Positions 1-8,761 are shown, counted from the first letter of the stretch. The stretch is DNA of 43,339 nt from Candidatus Doudnabacteria bacterium RIFCSPHIGHO2_01_FULL_46_14 (GCA_001779925.1 MFEK01000016.1:1-43339); one strand, 5' to 3'. The notes: generated by a model from the sequence alone, not told the origin. Made by a program: numbers and translations.

Positions 1-243
<243 letters not shown>

Positions 244-250
244 AGATCTA

Positions 251-276
251 CCCCAAAAATGATTACATTTTCGGGG
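251..276. repeat. Dispersed hairpin module K, copy in the 16S leader
   Basis: An 11-nt arm CCCCAAAAATG, loop ATTA, then CATTTTCGGGG, followed by GACCCC. The same module with other stem bases sits inside sufS (18614-18639) and rluD (21296-21321). The inner three stem pairs differ between copies but stay paired here and in rluD (ATG/CAT and GCG/CGC); the sufS copy has one mismatch (CCG/CGC). The module is only about 8 nt from the inferred 16S 5' end. Confidence 0.75.
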
Positions 277-598
277 GACCCCGCTCTGCTCAAAAATGAG
301 CTAGCTTTGCGAAAGATATTTTTTATAATGGTCATCTTTCAAAACCATCCAAATTTCATTGGAAATTGACGTATTTTGACCCCGACTGAAACGTCGGGGC
401 ATTCCTATCACTATTCAGTTGCCAAAGAGCGCTTTATAATCGTCCGCCGTCAGCGGATTTCGGCGACAAAAAACACGCTTTACCAAATGCGTGTACATAT
501 CCCCCTAACACACGGATTATTTAGGTAGTGCTTGTTTAATAGTCTCCTCTCCCGATTGATCGGGATTTGTAAAAAAGCTTAATTATAAAGGTAAAATA

Positions 599-627
599 AT
601 AATACCCTGGATAAATTGATATGTCAA
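599..627 (-). promoter_or_regulatory. Candidate sigma-70 promoter for the rRNA operon
   Basis: On the minus strand TTGACA (complement of 622-627) is followed by exactly 17 nt and TATTAT (complement of 599-604). Transcription would start near 592 and run to 16S. It lies back to back with the plus-strand promoter at 650-678. Confidence 0.6.
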
Positions 628-649
628 GCTCCCGGCTAAATCCCGTCCA

Positions 650-678
650 TTGACAAACCCTTTCAGATTGGCTATATT
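650..678 (+). promoter_or_regulatory. Candidate sigma-70 promoter for the basic-protein gene
   Basis: TTGACA (650-655), a 17-nt spacer and TATATT (673-678). The predicted start is near 685, giving a leader of about 75 nt before the GTG at 759. Confidence 0.6.
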
Positions 679-758
679 TTGGAGTCGAAATTGCTCGACA
701 TTTTCTCGTCTCGCGCAGCGTAGATAATAACGATCAAAAACAACGGAGGATATAAAAA

Positions 759-1094
759 GTGGTAGATCGAAAAGAATTGCTCACTTTAGCTCTTCTTGGG
801 CTTGAGGCCCAGCAAGGCCGCATTATGGACAAAATTGCCGATGTCCGCCGGGAGCTCTCGCAACTGGCAAAGCCAGCCGCGCCAACGCCCAAGCCTCGGC
901 CGATAAAGAAAAATAAACGCGGCCGAAAATGGACTCCGGAGCAGAGAAAAGCGGCTGCAGAAAGGATGCGGCAAATGAATATTGCTCGCAAAAAACCGGT
1001 GCCCAAAAAGCGTAAGCCCATGTCCGCGGCCCGGAAAAAAATTCTTTCCCAAAAGGCGAAAGCCCGCTGGGCAGCAAAAAAAGCCAAGCAATAG
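759..1094 (+). CDS. Small Lys/Arg-rich protein with NUMOD3-like repeats, possible nucleoid protein
   Basis: 111 residues. The start is GTG at 759, chosen because a strong Shine-Dalgarno (ACGGAGGA, 743-750) precedes it. The first 35 residues are an amphipathic helix. From about residue 48 the protein is very basic, with two copies of a W/R-rich helical motif (GRKWTPEQRKAAAERMR and MSAARKKILSQKAKARW) resembling the NUMOD3 DNA-binding motif, joined by a Lys/Pro hinge as in histone-H1-like proteins. DNA binding is inferred from composition and motif, not shown. It has its own promoter (650-678) and terminator (1107-1135), so it is monocistronic. It is divergent from the 16S gene, which suggests growth-linked expression. 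It could also be an RNA-binding protein. Confidence 0.8.
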   Translation: MVDRKELLTLALLGLEAQQGRIMDKIADVRRELSQLAKPAAPTPKPRPIKKNKRGRKWTPEQRKAAAERMRQMNIARKKPVPKKRKPMSAARKKILSQKAKARWAAKKAKQ

Positions 1095-1106
1095 AAATAA
1101 GCCCTC

Positions 1107-1139
1107 ACAAGGGACGCGCCCCGCGCGTCCCTTGTTTCA
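1107..1139 (+). terminator. Rho-independent terminator of the basic-protein gene
   Basis: Perfect 13-bp stem (ACAAGGGACGCGC, 1107-1119; complement 1123-1135) with a 3-nt loop, followed by a T-rich run. It lies 12 nt after the stop codon. Confidence 0.85.
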
Positions 1140-1228
1140 TTTTCAAATTAATTTAAAATACCCTCAGCACCAAAAGCTGAATAAGGGTGAAGCCAGAAAA
1201 AAATTCACCGCGCTGTGCGCGCATAGAG

Positions 1229-1471
1229 CTATTGTGCGCCCTTTACGTTGGTCTTTGTTTGGGTCTGGTGTTCAGCAGTCGGGATATAAGTCGAGATGTT
1301 CTCGCGGGTCCTCTTGGAAGCGGCAACCGTGGAAAGGTAAATATAAATATGCAAAAATGTGGCGAAAACCAGGAGGGAGCCGATGATTATCTCAGAGACC
1401 GAATAGGTGATGACGATCTTCCCCTGGTGCAGGCCTTTTTTATAGTGTTCTTTCTTAACAAATTTGAACAT
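1229..1471 (-). CDS. Possible small single-pass membrane protein
   Basis: 80 residues, with a basic N-terminus (MFKFVKKEHYKKG) and one strongly hydrophobic stretch (about residues 19-48, with IIIGSLLVFATF) followed by a polar tail. That is the topology of a small inner-membrane protein. A weak AAGGA lies 11 nt upstream of the ATG. No family is recognised. It is the only credible CDS in the 1095-1550 gap; the overlapping plus-strand frames at 982-1492 have no usable start signals and erratic composition. Whether it is expressed is uncertain. Confidence 0.4.
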   Translation of the reverse strand: MFKFVKKEHYKKGLHQGKIVITYSVSEIIIGSLLVFATFLHIYIYLSTVAASKRTRENISTYIPTAEHQTQTKTNVKGAQ

Positions 1472-1499
1472 GCTTTTTTGTTTCCTTGTTAATGCTTAT

Positions 1500-1529
1500 T
1501 TGCTTTAATAATAAACTATCTCCTATAAT
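1500..1529 (+). promoter_or_regulatory. Candidate promoter for the response regulator
   Basis: TTGCTT (1500-1505), an 18-nt spacer and a consensus TATAAT (1524-1529). The -35 box is weak. An AAAAGGG ribosome site (1535-1541) follows, and the predicted start leaves a leader of only about 15 nt before the ATG at 1551. Confidence 0.45.
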
Positions 1530-1550
1530 TGAGCAAAAGGGTAATACACA

Positions 1551-1928
1551 ATGAACTCCATACTGCTCGCGGACGACGATCCCCTGATTGTCGGGTTATA
1601 TAAAAAGAAGTTTGCCAAGCTCGGCTACGAGGTCGATGTTGCGATTGATGGCGAGGAAGCGCTGGAAAAGGCCGCGCAAATGAAACCTGGTCTCATCCTT
1701 CTCGATCGCATGCTGCCCAAGCTGGACGGCTTGGAAGTTTTAAAGAGACTTCACGCCAATCCCGAAACCAAAAACATCCCGGTTGTCATCTTGACCAACA
1801 TGGAAGAGGATCAATCCGTCATCGGGCAGGCCAAGGCTCTCGGCGCGCTTGATTACCTTATCAAGGAGCGGATTGATCTAAACATGCTGGCCGAAAAGGT
1901 CAAAGAAATCTTCGCAAAGCAAAACTAA
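1551..1928 (+). CDS. Single-domain response regulator (CheY-like receiver)
   Basis: 125 residues, the whole length being one receiver domain with no output domain. All catalytic residues are present: acidic pocket D8-D9-D10, phospho-acceptor D52 in LILLDRMLP, switch T82 in VVILTN, and invariant K105 in DYLIK. It would take phosphate from a histidine kinase and act through protein contacts. The obvious partner is the kinase encoded convergently at 1900-3615, whose 3' end overlaps this gene by 29 nt. The overlap means the two mRNAs are antisense at their ends. CheY-like output (pili, motility) is possible but not shown. Confidence 0.9.
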   Translation: MNSILLADDDPLIVGLYKKKFAKLGYEVDVAIDGEEALEKAAQMKPGLILLDRMLPKLDGLEVLKRLHANPETKNIPVVILTNMEEDQSVIGQAKALGALDYLIKERIDLNMLAEKVKEIFAKQN

Positions 1929-3615
1929 ACACTGAACCTTTGGCAGGTGTGGATTTTACCCATATCCGGCCATTCATTTTTTCGACAATCTCCTTAACAA
2001 TAAACAGTCCCAGTCCTGTTCCGGAAATATTTGCTGTCTCTGCGGTCTGGACACGGTAAAATTTTTCAAACAATTTTTTTTGCGCCTCAGGAGAAATACC
2101 CAAGCCCGTATCTTTAATGTGGGTAATAACCTCCTCGCTTAGAATTTCGTGGCTGATCATAACCGTACCCGGGCCGGGCGTGTATTTAATGGCATTTCCA
2201 ATGAGGTTGATGAGCACCTCGCGCAAACGCGCGCTGTCAGCCGAAACATCAGCAAGGGCTTTGTCGTCATTATAAACCAGCTCGATTTTTTTCTGTTTTG
2301 CCAAGGGCAGCAGCTCTTTCAGGGCTTCGCGAATCTGCTCATCAATCTTAACCTTACCAACCTGGATAGAAAGCCGCCCGGCTTCACTGCGCGCCACTGC
2401 CAGCAAATCTTCAACAAGCTGAACCAGTCTCGCGTTGGCCACATTGACCTGGCCGATCATTTCTTTGACCTCCGCGCTCACCGGGCCCGCGTCCCCGTCC
2501 ATGACCATAGAAAGATAACCTTTGATAGCCGTAACCGGAGTACGCAATTCGTGGGCAGCTACAAATACAAACTCTTCCTTCAGTTCTTCCAGGCGCTTTA
2601 GCCCGGCAGTCATTTTGTTAAAGGCCGTGCCGAGCTCTTCGATTTCATCACCGGTTTTGATTTTTATCTCCTGGTCAAATTTACCTTCCGCGACGCGCAA
2701 TGTCCCCTGCTCAAGGATCTTAATCGGCCGCACCACTCGGTTCGCCAAAAAAATGCTCAACAGCATGGTAAACAACAGCACCCCCAAAGACACTAAAATG
2801 ATTTGATTGCGGACAACATTCACAATGCGATCCGCGTCAGCGGCCGGCCATTCCGCCACCAGGGTTAAACGGAGCCGCGGAAAATCCAATCGGGAAGCGA
2901 CTACCGGTTCCTGCCAAAAACTCTGATAACGATTAACCCCTTGTAAATCCGGGGCAATAACAGCTTTTTGCGAAAATTTTTCCGGCTGGCTATGAGCGAC
3001 CAAAAAACCATTCTCGTCCGCAAGATACACATATCCGCTGTTCCCCAAGCGGCTGCGCCTGATGATTTGACCAATCTCGGAAAGATTGACCTCAGCAGTC
3101 AGCACGGAAATGATCTCATTGTTGCGGTTGCGCACCGGCGAGGCCAGGGAAACCATGGGTCCGACCATAGTAAACCGAACCTCGCTGAGATAATCGCGTC
3201 CTTCGGCCGGAACGCGAAATTTTTCTGTCAGGCTTTGATCCAAAAGCTCGTCCGCCGGCAACACGTCCTCAGCGTCTCGTTTGAGGAGCGCGGTTTCCCG
3301 ACCAGAGAGAGCAATAAAAGAAATCTCTTCGATATTAGGGATCTCCTGGAGGATTTCCCGCAATAAAAAATGCTGCTGCGACAGCTCGATATCGCTTTTC
3401 TGCTCATAGGCGACCTGCAGCAGGAGTGTGCCGGCAATACGATCCAATAACCCCTGGATCTCTTCTTCCTTTTGGCTCAGGAGGTTATTTTCAATGCTGG
3501 CAACATCAGCCTCGTGGAAAAAATTGATGCTGTAAAACGCCGCCAGTCCCAAAATCGCCAAGGGAATAACGCTGACCATGGCCATCGCCGTAAAAATTTT
3601 ATTGCGCAGCAGCAT
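1900..3615 (-). CDS. Membrane-bound sensor histidine kinase (sensory region, HAMP, HisKA, HATPase)
   Basis: 571 residues. An N-terminal transmembrane helix (about 9-31) is followed by a roughly 235-residue extracellular sensory region resembling a double-Cache fold (VYLADENGFLVAHSQPE is a typical Cache strand-turn). A second helix (about 272-295), a HAMP linker (about 295-347) and a HisKA domain follow, with the H-box VAAHELRTPVTAIKGY. The C-terminal ATPase has the N-box (NLIGNAIKYTP), G1 (DTGLGIS) and G2 (GTGLGL). Every catalytic motif is intact. The start overlaps the protease gene upstream by 17 nt, so the two are probably translationally coupled. The likely target is the receiver protein at 1551-1928. 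The ligand is unknown. Confidence 0.93.
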   Translation of the reverse strand: MLLRNKIFTAMAMVSVIPLAILGLAAFYSINFFHEADVASIENNLLSQKEEEIQGLLDRIAGTLLLQVAYEQKSDIELSQQHFLLREILQEIPNIEEISFIALSGRETALLKRDAEDVLPADELLDQSLTEKFRVPAEGRDYLSEVRFTMVGPMVSLASPVRNRNNEIISVLTAEVNLSEIGQIIRRSRLGNSGYVYLADENGFLVAHSQPEKFSQKAVIAPDLQGVNRYQSFWQEPVVASRLDFPRLRLTLVAEWPAADADRIVNVVRNQIILVSLGVLLFTMLLSIFLANRVVRPIKILEQGTLRVAEGKFDQEIKIKTGDEIEELGTAFNKMTAGLKRLEELKEEFVFVAAHELRTPVTAIKGYLSMVMDGDAGPVSAEVKEMIGQVNVANARLVQLVEDLLAVARSEAGRLSIQVGKVKIDEQIREALKELLPLAKQKKIELVYNDDKALADVSADSARLREVLINLIGNAIKYTPGPGTVMISHEILSEEVITHIKDTGLGISPEAQKKLFEKFYRVQTAETANISGTGLGLFIVKEIVEKMNGRIWVKSTPAKGSVFSFALRRFL

Positions 3616-4342
3616 TCATTTCCGCAAGCAGGGCGGCATCTAAATAATTATATTTCAAGGGCCTTCTGCGGCCGCCCCCCATAATATCGGCGGAAAAGGG
3701 TTGGTTGGTTTCCAGATCATACTGGTCAGGCAGACCCATAGTGTGCCCAAATTCATGATAAAAAAGCGTACTTGCAAAATCGGCATACTGCGGATCAGAA
3801 AGAAATGCCCGGGAAAGAATCATTGAACCCGTGGTCCCGCTGGCGCCCACGCCCTCATAAATAACAGCGATCGCGGTAAAATCTCCGCGGTCTTTTTTCA
3901 AAAAATCGACGGCTCGATTTTCAATCTCCGCAGTGATGCGTAGTAAAGCCTCGGGGTTGCCCTTGTTGGTATTTTCCGTATCATAAAAAATCGCGGGCTG
4001 TTTCAGGATAAACGGCTCCGGGAAAATCTTGTAAGAAAAAACTGACTGTCCGTGAAACTGGACCTCGTGAAACTTTGCAGCCTCGTCGAGCATAGCAGGC
4101 AAAAGATCATGCCAGCCGGGATAAATTTGCGCTGCCCTGTCCTGAGGAACAGCATAAAAAACCTTGAGTGCGATTCGCTCAAGACTCAGCGCCGGGCTGT
4201 GATAAACATGGACCGGGCTGGGACGCAGGGCAAACGGGACGCGAGGAGCCGCAGATTTGTAAATTTTTATTCCTGCGGCCGCTGCAATCAGCACGGCACT
4301 CAGAGCGATGAGCACCGAGGCGCGGGAACGAAACAGTTTCAT
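3599..4342 (-). CDS. Membrane-anchored zinc metalloprotease of metzincin type
   Basis: 247 residues. A basic N-terminus and hydrophobic helix (about 9-29) act as signal anchor or uncleaved signal peptide, placing the catalytic domain outside the membrane. The zinc site is HEFGHTMGLPDQY (HExxHxxGxxD, with Asp as third ligand) in the C-terminal third, followed by a Met-turn-like DIMGGG. This arrangement is typical of snapalysin/M6-like metzincins. The gene overlaps the surface-protein gene upstream by 4 nt (ATGA) and the kinase gene downstream by 17 nt. Three coupled genes suggest that proteolysis of an extracellular substrate, perhaps the large co-encoded protein, is linked to sensing. That link is inference. 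Confidence 0.85.
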   Translation of the reverse strand: MKLFRSRASVLIALSAVLIAAAAGIKIYKSAAPRVPFALRPSPVHVYHSPALSLERIALKVFYAVPQDRAAQIYPGWHDLLPAMLDEAAKFHEVQFHGQSVFSYKIFPEPFILKQPAIFYDTENTNKGNPEALLRITAEIENRAVDFLKKDRGDFTAIAVIYEGVGASGTTGSMILSRAFLSDPQYADFASTLFYHEFGHTMGLPDQYDLETNQPFSADIMGGGRRRPLKYNYLDAALLAEMNAAAQ

Positions 4343-7227
4343 TGGATTGGGCCGTCATCCGGCAGGAACAAAAGCTCCGCATCGCTGGCTGTTTTGATCA
4401 TGGCTGGCGTATAACCGTATGATGTAAATTTCTCAAACGACGGAAAGGTTTTTTTCTTGCCCTGGGTGATGAGATAAACGGCCGGGCCCGAACCTTTCAG
4501 CAATATTCCGTCCGGAAAAATCAGAATTGGGCCGTCAGAATACGAAAAGGAGCGCGGCACAGTGATGATTTGCGAGGAGGAAACATGCGCCTCAAGCACC
4601 GGCAGACTGGTAATACCTCGCTTAGTTTTGTTTTCTATTTTATAAACCGTTGCGCTGTCCGGGTATTTGATAAAATTGCCGGCAGCATGATAAGACAAAA
4701 CCTTCACTCCGCTCTCAGGGTAAGCGGCAAGCTCGGGCACGGAAACCGTTTCCACAAGTTCGAAACGGAAACCAAAACGCTTAAATTCTTCGGCAGAGGT
4801 AAAACCATAACGCGATCCGTCATCGAGGATCAAATAAACCGCGCCTCCGCCCGGAGTTTTCAGCAATGCCCCCGGCCCAAACTTTACAGACTGCCCATCC
4901 GGATATAATTCGCTTGGGGAAATCGTGATGATCGGACGCGAAGCAAAATAATGCTTGTAGAGCTCAAAACTAGGCAAGCCGCGCTTGACACCGCTTTCCA
5001 ACAGATACACTGTAGGCGAACTGGCGTATTTAACAAGACTCCCATCAGGCCGGGAAGAAAACACTGCAGTCCCGGATGGCGGCGGGGCCATGGGCGCAGG
5101 CGCAGGACTCGTGATTGAAACAATAGAGACTTGGTTGGTGTTGTTTGATTCATTACCGGCCGGATCAACCGCCCGAACCGTGTAATAATAGGTCGCCCCC
5201 TTTGTTACAGTGCTGTCGGAAAACTCCATGCCCAAAACCTGCGCAGCCGCGATCTTGCCCAAATTCCCGGCCTGCTCTGAACGGTAAACCTTTGCATGGT
5301 TGAAATCCTTGGCGGGATTTTGCCAGGAAAGCTTTGCGCCGCCGGCAGTATTGACAACAGCTAGAGCGCTCGGCGGCGCCGGAGGGGTAACGTCAGCCGG
5401 CGCAACCAAAGCAAACCTCGTGAAATGTTTGACGCGCGCGATGACAATATTTTTTTCTTTATCAATTGTATAATTGTCAACATTCACCCAGACTCCTGCT
5501 GCTTCGTCAAAAAAACTCGGAACAAGATCATTTTCACTAATGCCCTGGGCCGCAAGCTCGGCCTCATCATATGGCAGGATAATCTCCGCCTCTGCCGCAA
5601 GCTCGGTAAGCTTTGTTCCGGACGAGTCTTTAACCGTTACTTCATATACAGTACTGACAACCTGGGCGGGGCCCTGGGACGGCGCTTCCACGGTGGACGC
5701 GATTTCTACGCTGATGTTCCCTGAGGAAGAGAGGGCGTCTGGCGGAATGGTAACCTCAGCCCCATCGGCGGATCCAACCACTATTTCCTGAGTCGCGGGC
5801 TGAACAGCGCTTACCGGGAGAGGCAAAGGCCTTTGCAAATCCTCGACAAGGATGATTTCTACAAATTGATCAGCTGCGCCCGTGTCCACTATTATTTCAT
5901 CGGCTTTGTGGGAGATCTGCCCTCGGGATCTGGCGCTGCTGACATGCCAGCGTTCGTTTGGGGAAATTTGCATGGTGAAGGAACCGCTGGAGTCAGCGCG
6001 CCCCTGGGTATAACCGCCCTTTTCCGACCAAGCCCACACAAACGCATCGGTCGGAGTTCCATCTGCGAGTTTAACTGCGCCCACCAGGGTAATCGCGCTT
6101 GCCGCGCTCGGCCGCTTGAATATCAAAGTTGCTGTTTTTGCGGAACCGGGAGATAAACTTATAGTTTGTTCCGCAGGATTAAAATAACCCAGGCCCGGGG
6201 CCAAAGACGCGCGAAGGTAATAATTGCCCGGGGCCAAAGAAAAAACCGTGACTCCGGAAGAGTCGCTGTAACGAAATGCTGACGGCTTTTGGGAGTTGGG
6301 CTGCGAAGCCGCGGCGCTATTTTCATCAATTACCACCGCAGCATTGGCCAAAGGCTGATAATTTTCATCGACAGTATAAACGCGAATCTCAGAGTTGGTA
6401 TTTATGATGACAAAATTGGCGCTTTGGTTTTCCGCGATATTGTCCGAGGAAAAAACAACTTCAATGTATTTTCCGGAAAATGACCATTTGGCCTGGCGCG
6501 GCCGGATAGGGCGGGCAGAGAGCTTCCATTTGCCAGGCCCCAAAACAAGACTGAAAGCCCCGTTTTTGTCTACCTTGGCGCTGATCCATTTTTGAGTGGC
6601 AAGCGAGTAAGCGCCGATTTCAGCATCGGTTATCGCGCTGCCGTCAACGAAATAAATATTGCCGCTGGCAATTTTTGAGCCAAAAGCAGGAGGCGGGGGC
6701 GCCAATGCTGGCGGAACTGCAGCAGGCGGCGTGATCGCTGCTGGCGGCGGAGACGGGGGCGGAGTTGTACCCGAAGGCGGAAGAACTGGATTTATAATAT
6801 TATTTCCGGAATTGGCGTCCGCACCGCTCGAATCGGAAGATGTCCCTGAGTTTGATGAAATCGTAGGGTTGTCAGAGGTAAATTTATATTCTGCGCTATA
6901 AGTCTTCTGTCCAGACGCATCAGTGGATTCAACACGAAAATAATAAACCGTATTATAGGCAAGCCCCGTGAGATAAAAGCAGTGCCTTGTATTTAATATA
7001 TTTGTAGAACACGAATTGGTTGTGAAACTACCGAGCGCGGAAGATGTAACATCATACCAAACCCGGGAGGAAGCCGGAACATCAGTATCCCAGGAAATTT
7101 GCGCGCCGCTCAACACAATGCTACCCGCCTGCACATTGGAAATCACTGGAGCGGCCAGCACGCCGCCGACTGCTTGAGCAGAAGAAAACAGACTCAATCC
7201 AAGAACGATTGCAATTACTCGTTTCAT
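4339..7227 (-). CDS. Large secreted multi-domain surface protein (FN3-like, carboxypeptidase-regulatory-like, ZU5-like, C-terminal repeats)
   Basis: About 962 residues from the ATG at 7227. That start gives a clean signal peptide (MKRVIAIVLGLSLFSSAQA); a TTG at 7251 would add eight residues. In order: an FN3-like domain (to about 125), Ser/Gly then Pro-rich linker (about 130-185), three carboxypeptidase-regulatory-like beta domains (about 185-470, with YYLRASLAPGLGYFNP and GKWKLSARP strands), a ZU5-like segment (about 485-605, AEVTIPPDAL), a second FN3 domain (about 615-700), and four C-terminal repeats of about 60 residues with the pattern G-x-LLK...VYLI-x-x-GKKR-x-F-x-S...GY. The same repeats occur in the protein at 15692-16951. 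No LPXTG-type motif is seen, so retention is unexplained. It is first gene of the protease-kinase operon. Confidence 0.85.
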   Translation of the reverse strand: MKRVIAIVLGLSLFSSAQAVGGVLAAPVISNVQAGSIVLSGAQISWDTDVPASSRVWYDVTSSALGSFTTNSCSTNILNTRHCFYLTGLAYNTVYYFRVESTDASGQKTYSAEYKFTSDNPTISSNSGTSSDSSGADANSGNNIINPVLPPSGTTPPPSPPPAAITPPAAVPPALAPPPPAFGSKIASGNIYFVDGSAITDAEIGAYSLATQKWISAKVDKNGAFSLVLGPGKWKLSARPIRPRQAKWSFSGKYIEVVFSSDNIAENQSANFVIINTNSEIRVYTVDENYQPLANAAVVIDENSAAASQPNSQKPSAFRYSDSSGVTVFSLAPGNYYLRASLAPGLGYFNPAEQTISLSPGSAKTATLIFKRPSAASAITLVGAVKLADGTPTDAFVWAWSEKGGYTQGRADSSGSFTMQISPNERWHVSSARSRGQISHKADEIIVDTGAADQFVEIILVEDLQRPLPLPVSAVQPATQEIVVGSADGAEVTIPPDALSSSGNISVEIASTVEAPSQGPAQVVSTVYEVTVKDSSGTKLTELAAEAEIILPYDEAELAAQGISENDLVPSFFDEAAGVWVNVDNYTIDKEKNIVIARVKHFTRFALVAPADVTPPAPPSALAVVNTAGGAKLSWQNPAKDFNHAKVYRSEQAGNLGKIAAAQVLGMEFSDSTVTKGATYYYTVRAVDPAGNESNNTNQVSIVSITSPAPAPMAPPPSGTAVFSSRPDGSLVKYASSPTVYLLESGVKRGLPSFELYKHYFASRPIITISPSELYPDGQSVKFGPGALLKTPGGGAVYLILDDGSRYGFTSAEEFKRFGFRFELVETVSVPELAAYPESGVKVLSYHAAGNFIKYPDSATVYKIENKTKRGITSLPVLEAHVSSSQIITVPRSFSYSDGPILIFPDGILLKGSGPAVYLITQGKKKTFPSFEKFTSYGYTPAMIKTASDAELLFLPDDGPIQ

Positions 7228-7265
7228 TTTTGTTTTGGTTTCTAAATTCAAAGTTTACTAATATA

Positions 7266-7294
7266 ATTATACCACAAAAAAAGAATCTTGGCAA
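7266..7294 (-). promoter_or_regulatory. Candidate promoter of the surface protein-protease-kinase operon
   Basis: On the minus strand TTGCCA (complement of 7289-7294), a 17-nt spacer and a consensus TATAAT (complement of 7266-7271), preceded by TGG. The predicted start is near 7259, about 32 nt before the ATG at 7227. Confidence 0.6.
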
Positions 7295-7380
7295 GAAAAA
7301 ACAGGTGGCGCGTGCACCTGCTAACCCAATGGGATTTGTGAATTGAAAAGTTGTGCCCTAAATCGCGCGGGCAATAGAGT

Positions 7381-7995
7381 TTACTTCTTTATGGGCACGT
7401 ACCCGAGCTCTCTGCAAATAGGAGAGAGAGCCGCCCAATCAGCGTCGGTCAGAGTGCTGCATATTCCTGCAATGCTATCTGCAGGTGGATTGGATGGTAC
7501 CGCGGACTTTGCAGCAGCTGTCGAAGGAACTGCGGAGAGCTGCGGTTCAATACCAAGACCTTTACAGAACGATTCGAATCCCTCACCATCATCCGGCACA
7601 CGATTGCGGCATGCAACCAGTGAGTCGAGCTTAATAGCCTGTTGACGATCCATAAGGTCTTTCAAAGTCGCCTTGCGCTCTTCGCCGCAAATTCGGTCTG
7701 CCTCGGCTTCGAGTACCTTGGCTTTTGCCTCCAGAGAGGGATCGGGGGGTGTCGGCAGTCTCCCTGCCCAATCACCCAGACGACGCAGACGCTGATTGAC
7801 TTCCTTATTTTCGGTATAATATTTCTGATTTGCCTCAAAAAGGAAACGTGCGTCCTCGGCCTTGGCGACAGCGTCGTACGCTTTGCCGGCTGCCGCTTTG
7901 CACTTGGGTCCGCCAATAAACGGAATCTTGATCGCAGCTTGTGCAGCGACCGCGCAACCGAACATCATAACTAACACTAACATCAATCGTCTCAT
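7381..7995 (-). CDS. Secreted protein of unknown function, Cys-containing
   Basis: 204 residues with a classical signal peptide (MRRLMLVLVMMFGCAVAAQA). The mature part is mainly helical with Ala/Lys/Glu-rich heptads (about 30-115), a low-complexity Ala/Ser/Pro linker (about 150-170), and a short C-terminal domain with two cysteines (IC...IC) that may pair; three more cysteines lie earlier. No family is recognised. A ribosome site AGGGAG precedes the ATG by about 8 nt. It has its own promoter (8151-8179) and a leader of about 145 nt containing an inverted repeat (GCTCCAAGTATTT near 8098-8111 against 8052-8066). The promoter spacer resembles those of the accessory island at 30-39 kb, hinting at shared control. 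Confidence 0.75.
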   Translation of the reverse strand: MRRLMLVLVMMFGCAVAAQAAIKIPFIGGPKCKAAAGKAYDAVAKAEDARFLFEANQKYYTENKEVNQRLRRLGDWAGRLPTPPDPSLEAKAKVLEAEADRICGEERKATLKDLMDRQQAIKLDSLVACRNRVPDDGEGFESFCKGLGIEPQLSAVPSTAAAKSAVPSNPPADSIAGICSTLTDADWAALSPICRELGYVPIKK

Positions 7996-8150
7996 CCTTT
8001 TGTCTCCCTTAATACGGTCGTTAGATTAGAGTTGTCGAAATCGAAGTTTTGAAAATACTTTAGAGCAAACTGCGCACAATTTATTCCGTGCAAATCGCTC
8101 CAAGTATTTAACTCTACAAATCAAAATCCTCCTGTATCTTGTAACCCAAG

Positions 8151-8179
8151 AGTATAGAGGATTTTTTGGGTTTTGTCAA
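8151..8179 (-). promoter_or_regulatory. Candidate promoter of the secreted protein at 7381-7995
   Basis: Minus-strand TTGACA (complement of 8174-8179), 17-nt spacer AAACCCAAAAAATCCTC, then TATACT (complement of 8151-8156). The spacer starts almost like that of the accessory promoter at 35703 (AAACCCCCAAAATCTGC). The predicted leader is about 145 nt. Confidence 0.6.
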
Positions 8180-8185
8180 CCCTAT

Positions 8186-8761
8186 CTACTGAATGATTTT
8201 ATCGATGATCCCGTATTTTTTGGCTTCATCCGCAGTCATAAAAAAATCGCGGTCTGTGTCTGTTTCGATCTTTTTGATTGATTGTTTGGTGTGTTCCGCT
8301 AAAATCTTGTCCACCTGGTTTTTGATGCGCATCATTTCTTTGGTCTGAATAGCCACATCGCGGGCCTGACCCTCTGCGCCACCCATGACTTGGTGGATGA
8401 GGACTCGGGAATTAGGCAGAGAAAATCTTTTTCCCGCCGCGCCACTCGCCAAAAGCACAGCGGCGGCTGAAGCAGCCTGGCCAATGCAAATCGTAGCAAC
8501 ATCAGCCTTGGTATATTGCATGGTGTCGTAAATTGCCAAAGCCGCAGTGACTGATCCGCCCGGTGAGTTGATATACATTTTGATCTCTTTTTTGGAATCT
8601 TCGGCCTCGAGAAACAAAAGCTGGGCAATGATTGTATTGGCCACATTGTCATCAACCGGCTCCCCAAGAAAAATAATCCGTTCTTTCAGGAGACGCGAAT
8701 AAATATCATAAGCGCGCTCGCCGAACGGACTTTTATCTATTACCATTGGAATGAGAGGCAT
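8186..8761 (-). CDS. clpP: ATP-dependent Clp protease proteolytic subunit ClpP
   Basis: 191 residues, the usual length. The serine protease triad is visible: S98 in [12 protein letters not shown]123 in VLIHQ and D172 in DRDFF. The handle-region helix and the N-terminal [20 protein letters not shown] are typical. ClpP forms a tetradecameric barrel that degrades proteins fed by an AAA+ unfoldase such as ClpX or ClpA/C; none is encoded in the window. An AAGGAA ribosome site lies 7 nt before the ATG. The next gene upstream is the unknown at 8816-9649, separated by a repeat element. Cytoplasmic quality control is the expected role. Confidence 0.97.
   Translation of the reverse strand: MPLIPMVIDKSPFGERAYDIYSRLLKERIIFLGEPVDDNVANTIIAQLLFLEAEDSKKEIKMYINSPGGSVTAALAIYDTMQYTKADVATICIGQAASAAAVLLASGAAGKRFSLPNSRVLIHQVMGGAEGQARDVAIQTKEMMRIKNQVDKILAEHTKQSIKKIETDTDRDFFMTADEAKKYGIIDKIIQ

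Larger units (their letters stand above)
244..758. other. rRNA leader and divergent promoter region
   Basis: This 515-nt gap between 16S and the basic-protein gene holds no convincing CDS. Reading away from 16S it contains a covarying hairpin of the dispersed repeat family (251-276), a 7-bp hairpin with CCCCGAC/GTCGGGG arms (379-398), a palindrome TCCCGAT-TG-ATCGGGA (551-566), a minus-strand promoter for the rRNA (599-627) and a plus-strand promoter (650-678). Most of it should be transcribed as the 16S leader, which would be about 350 nt. Confidence 0.6.

Noticed and set aside
982-1492. Overlapping plus-strand open frames
   Set aside because: They run through the terminator of the basic-protein gene and have no ribosome site. 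The small minus-strand membrane ORF at 1229-1471 is the better reading, though weak.
7300-7325. CAGGTG...CACCTG hairpin between genes as terminator
   Set aside because: The stem is only 6 bp and no T run follows on either strand, so it is not strong enough to call.
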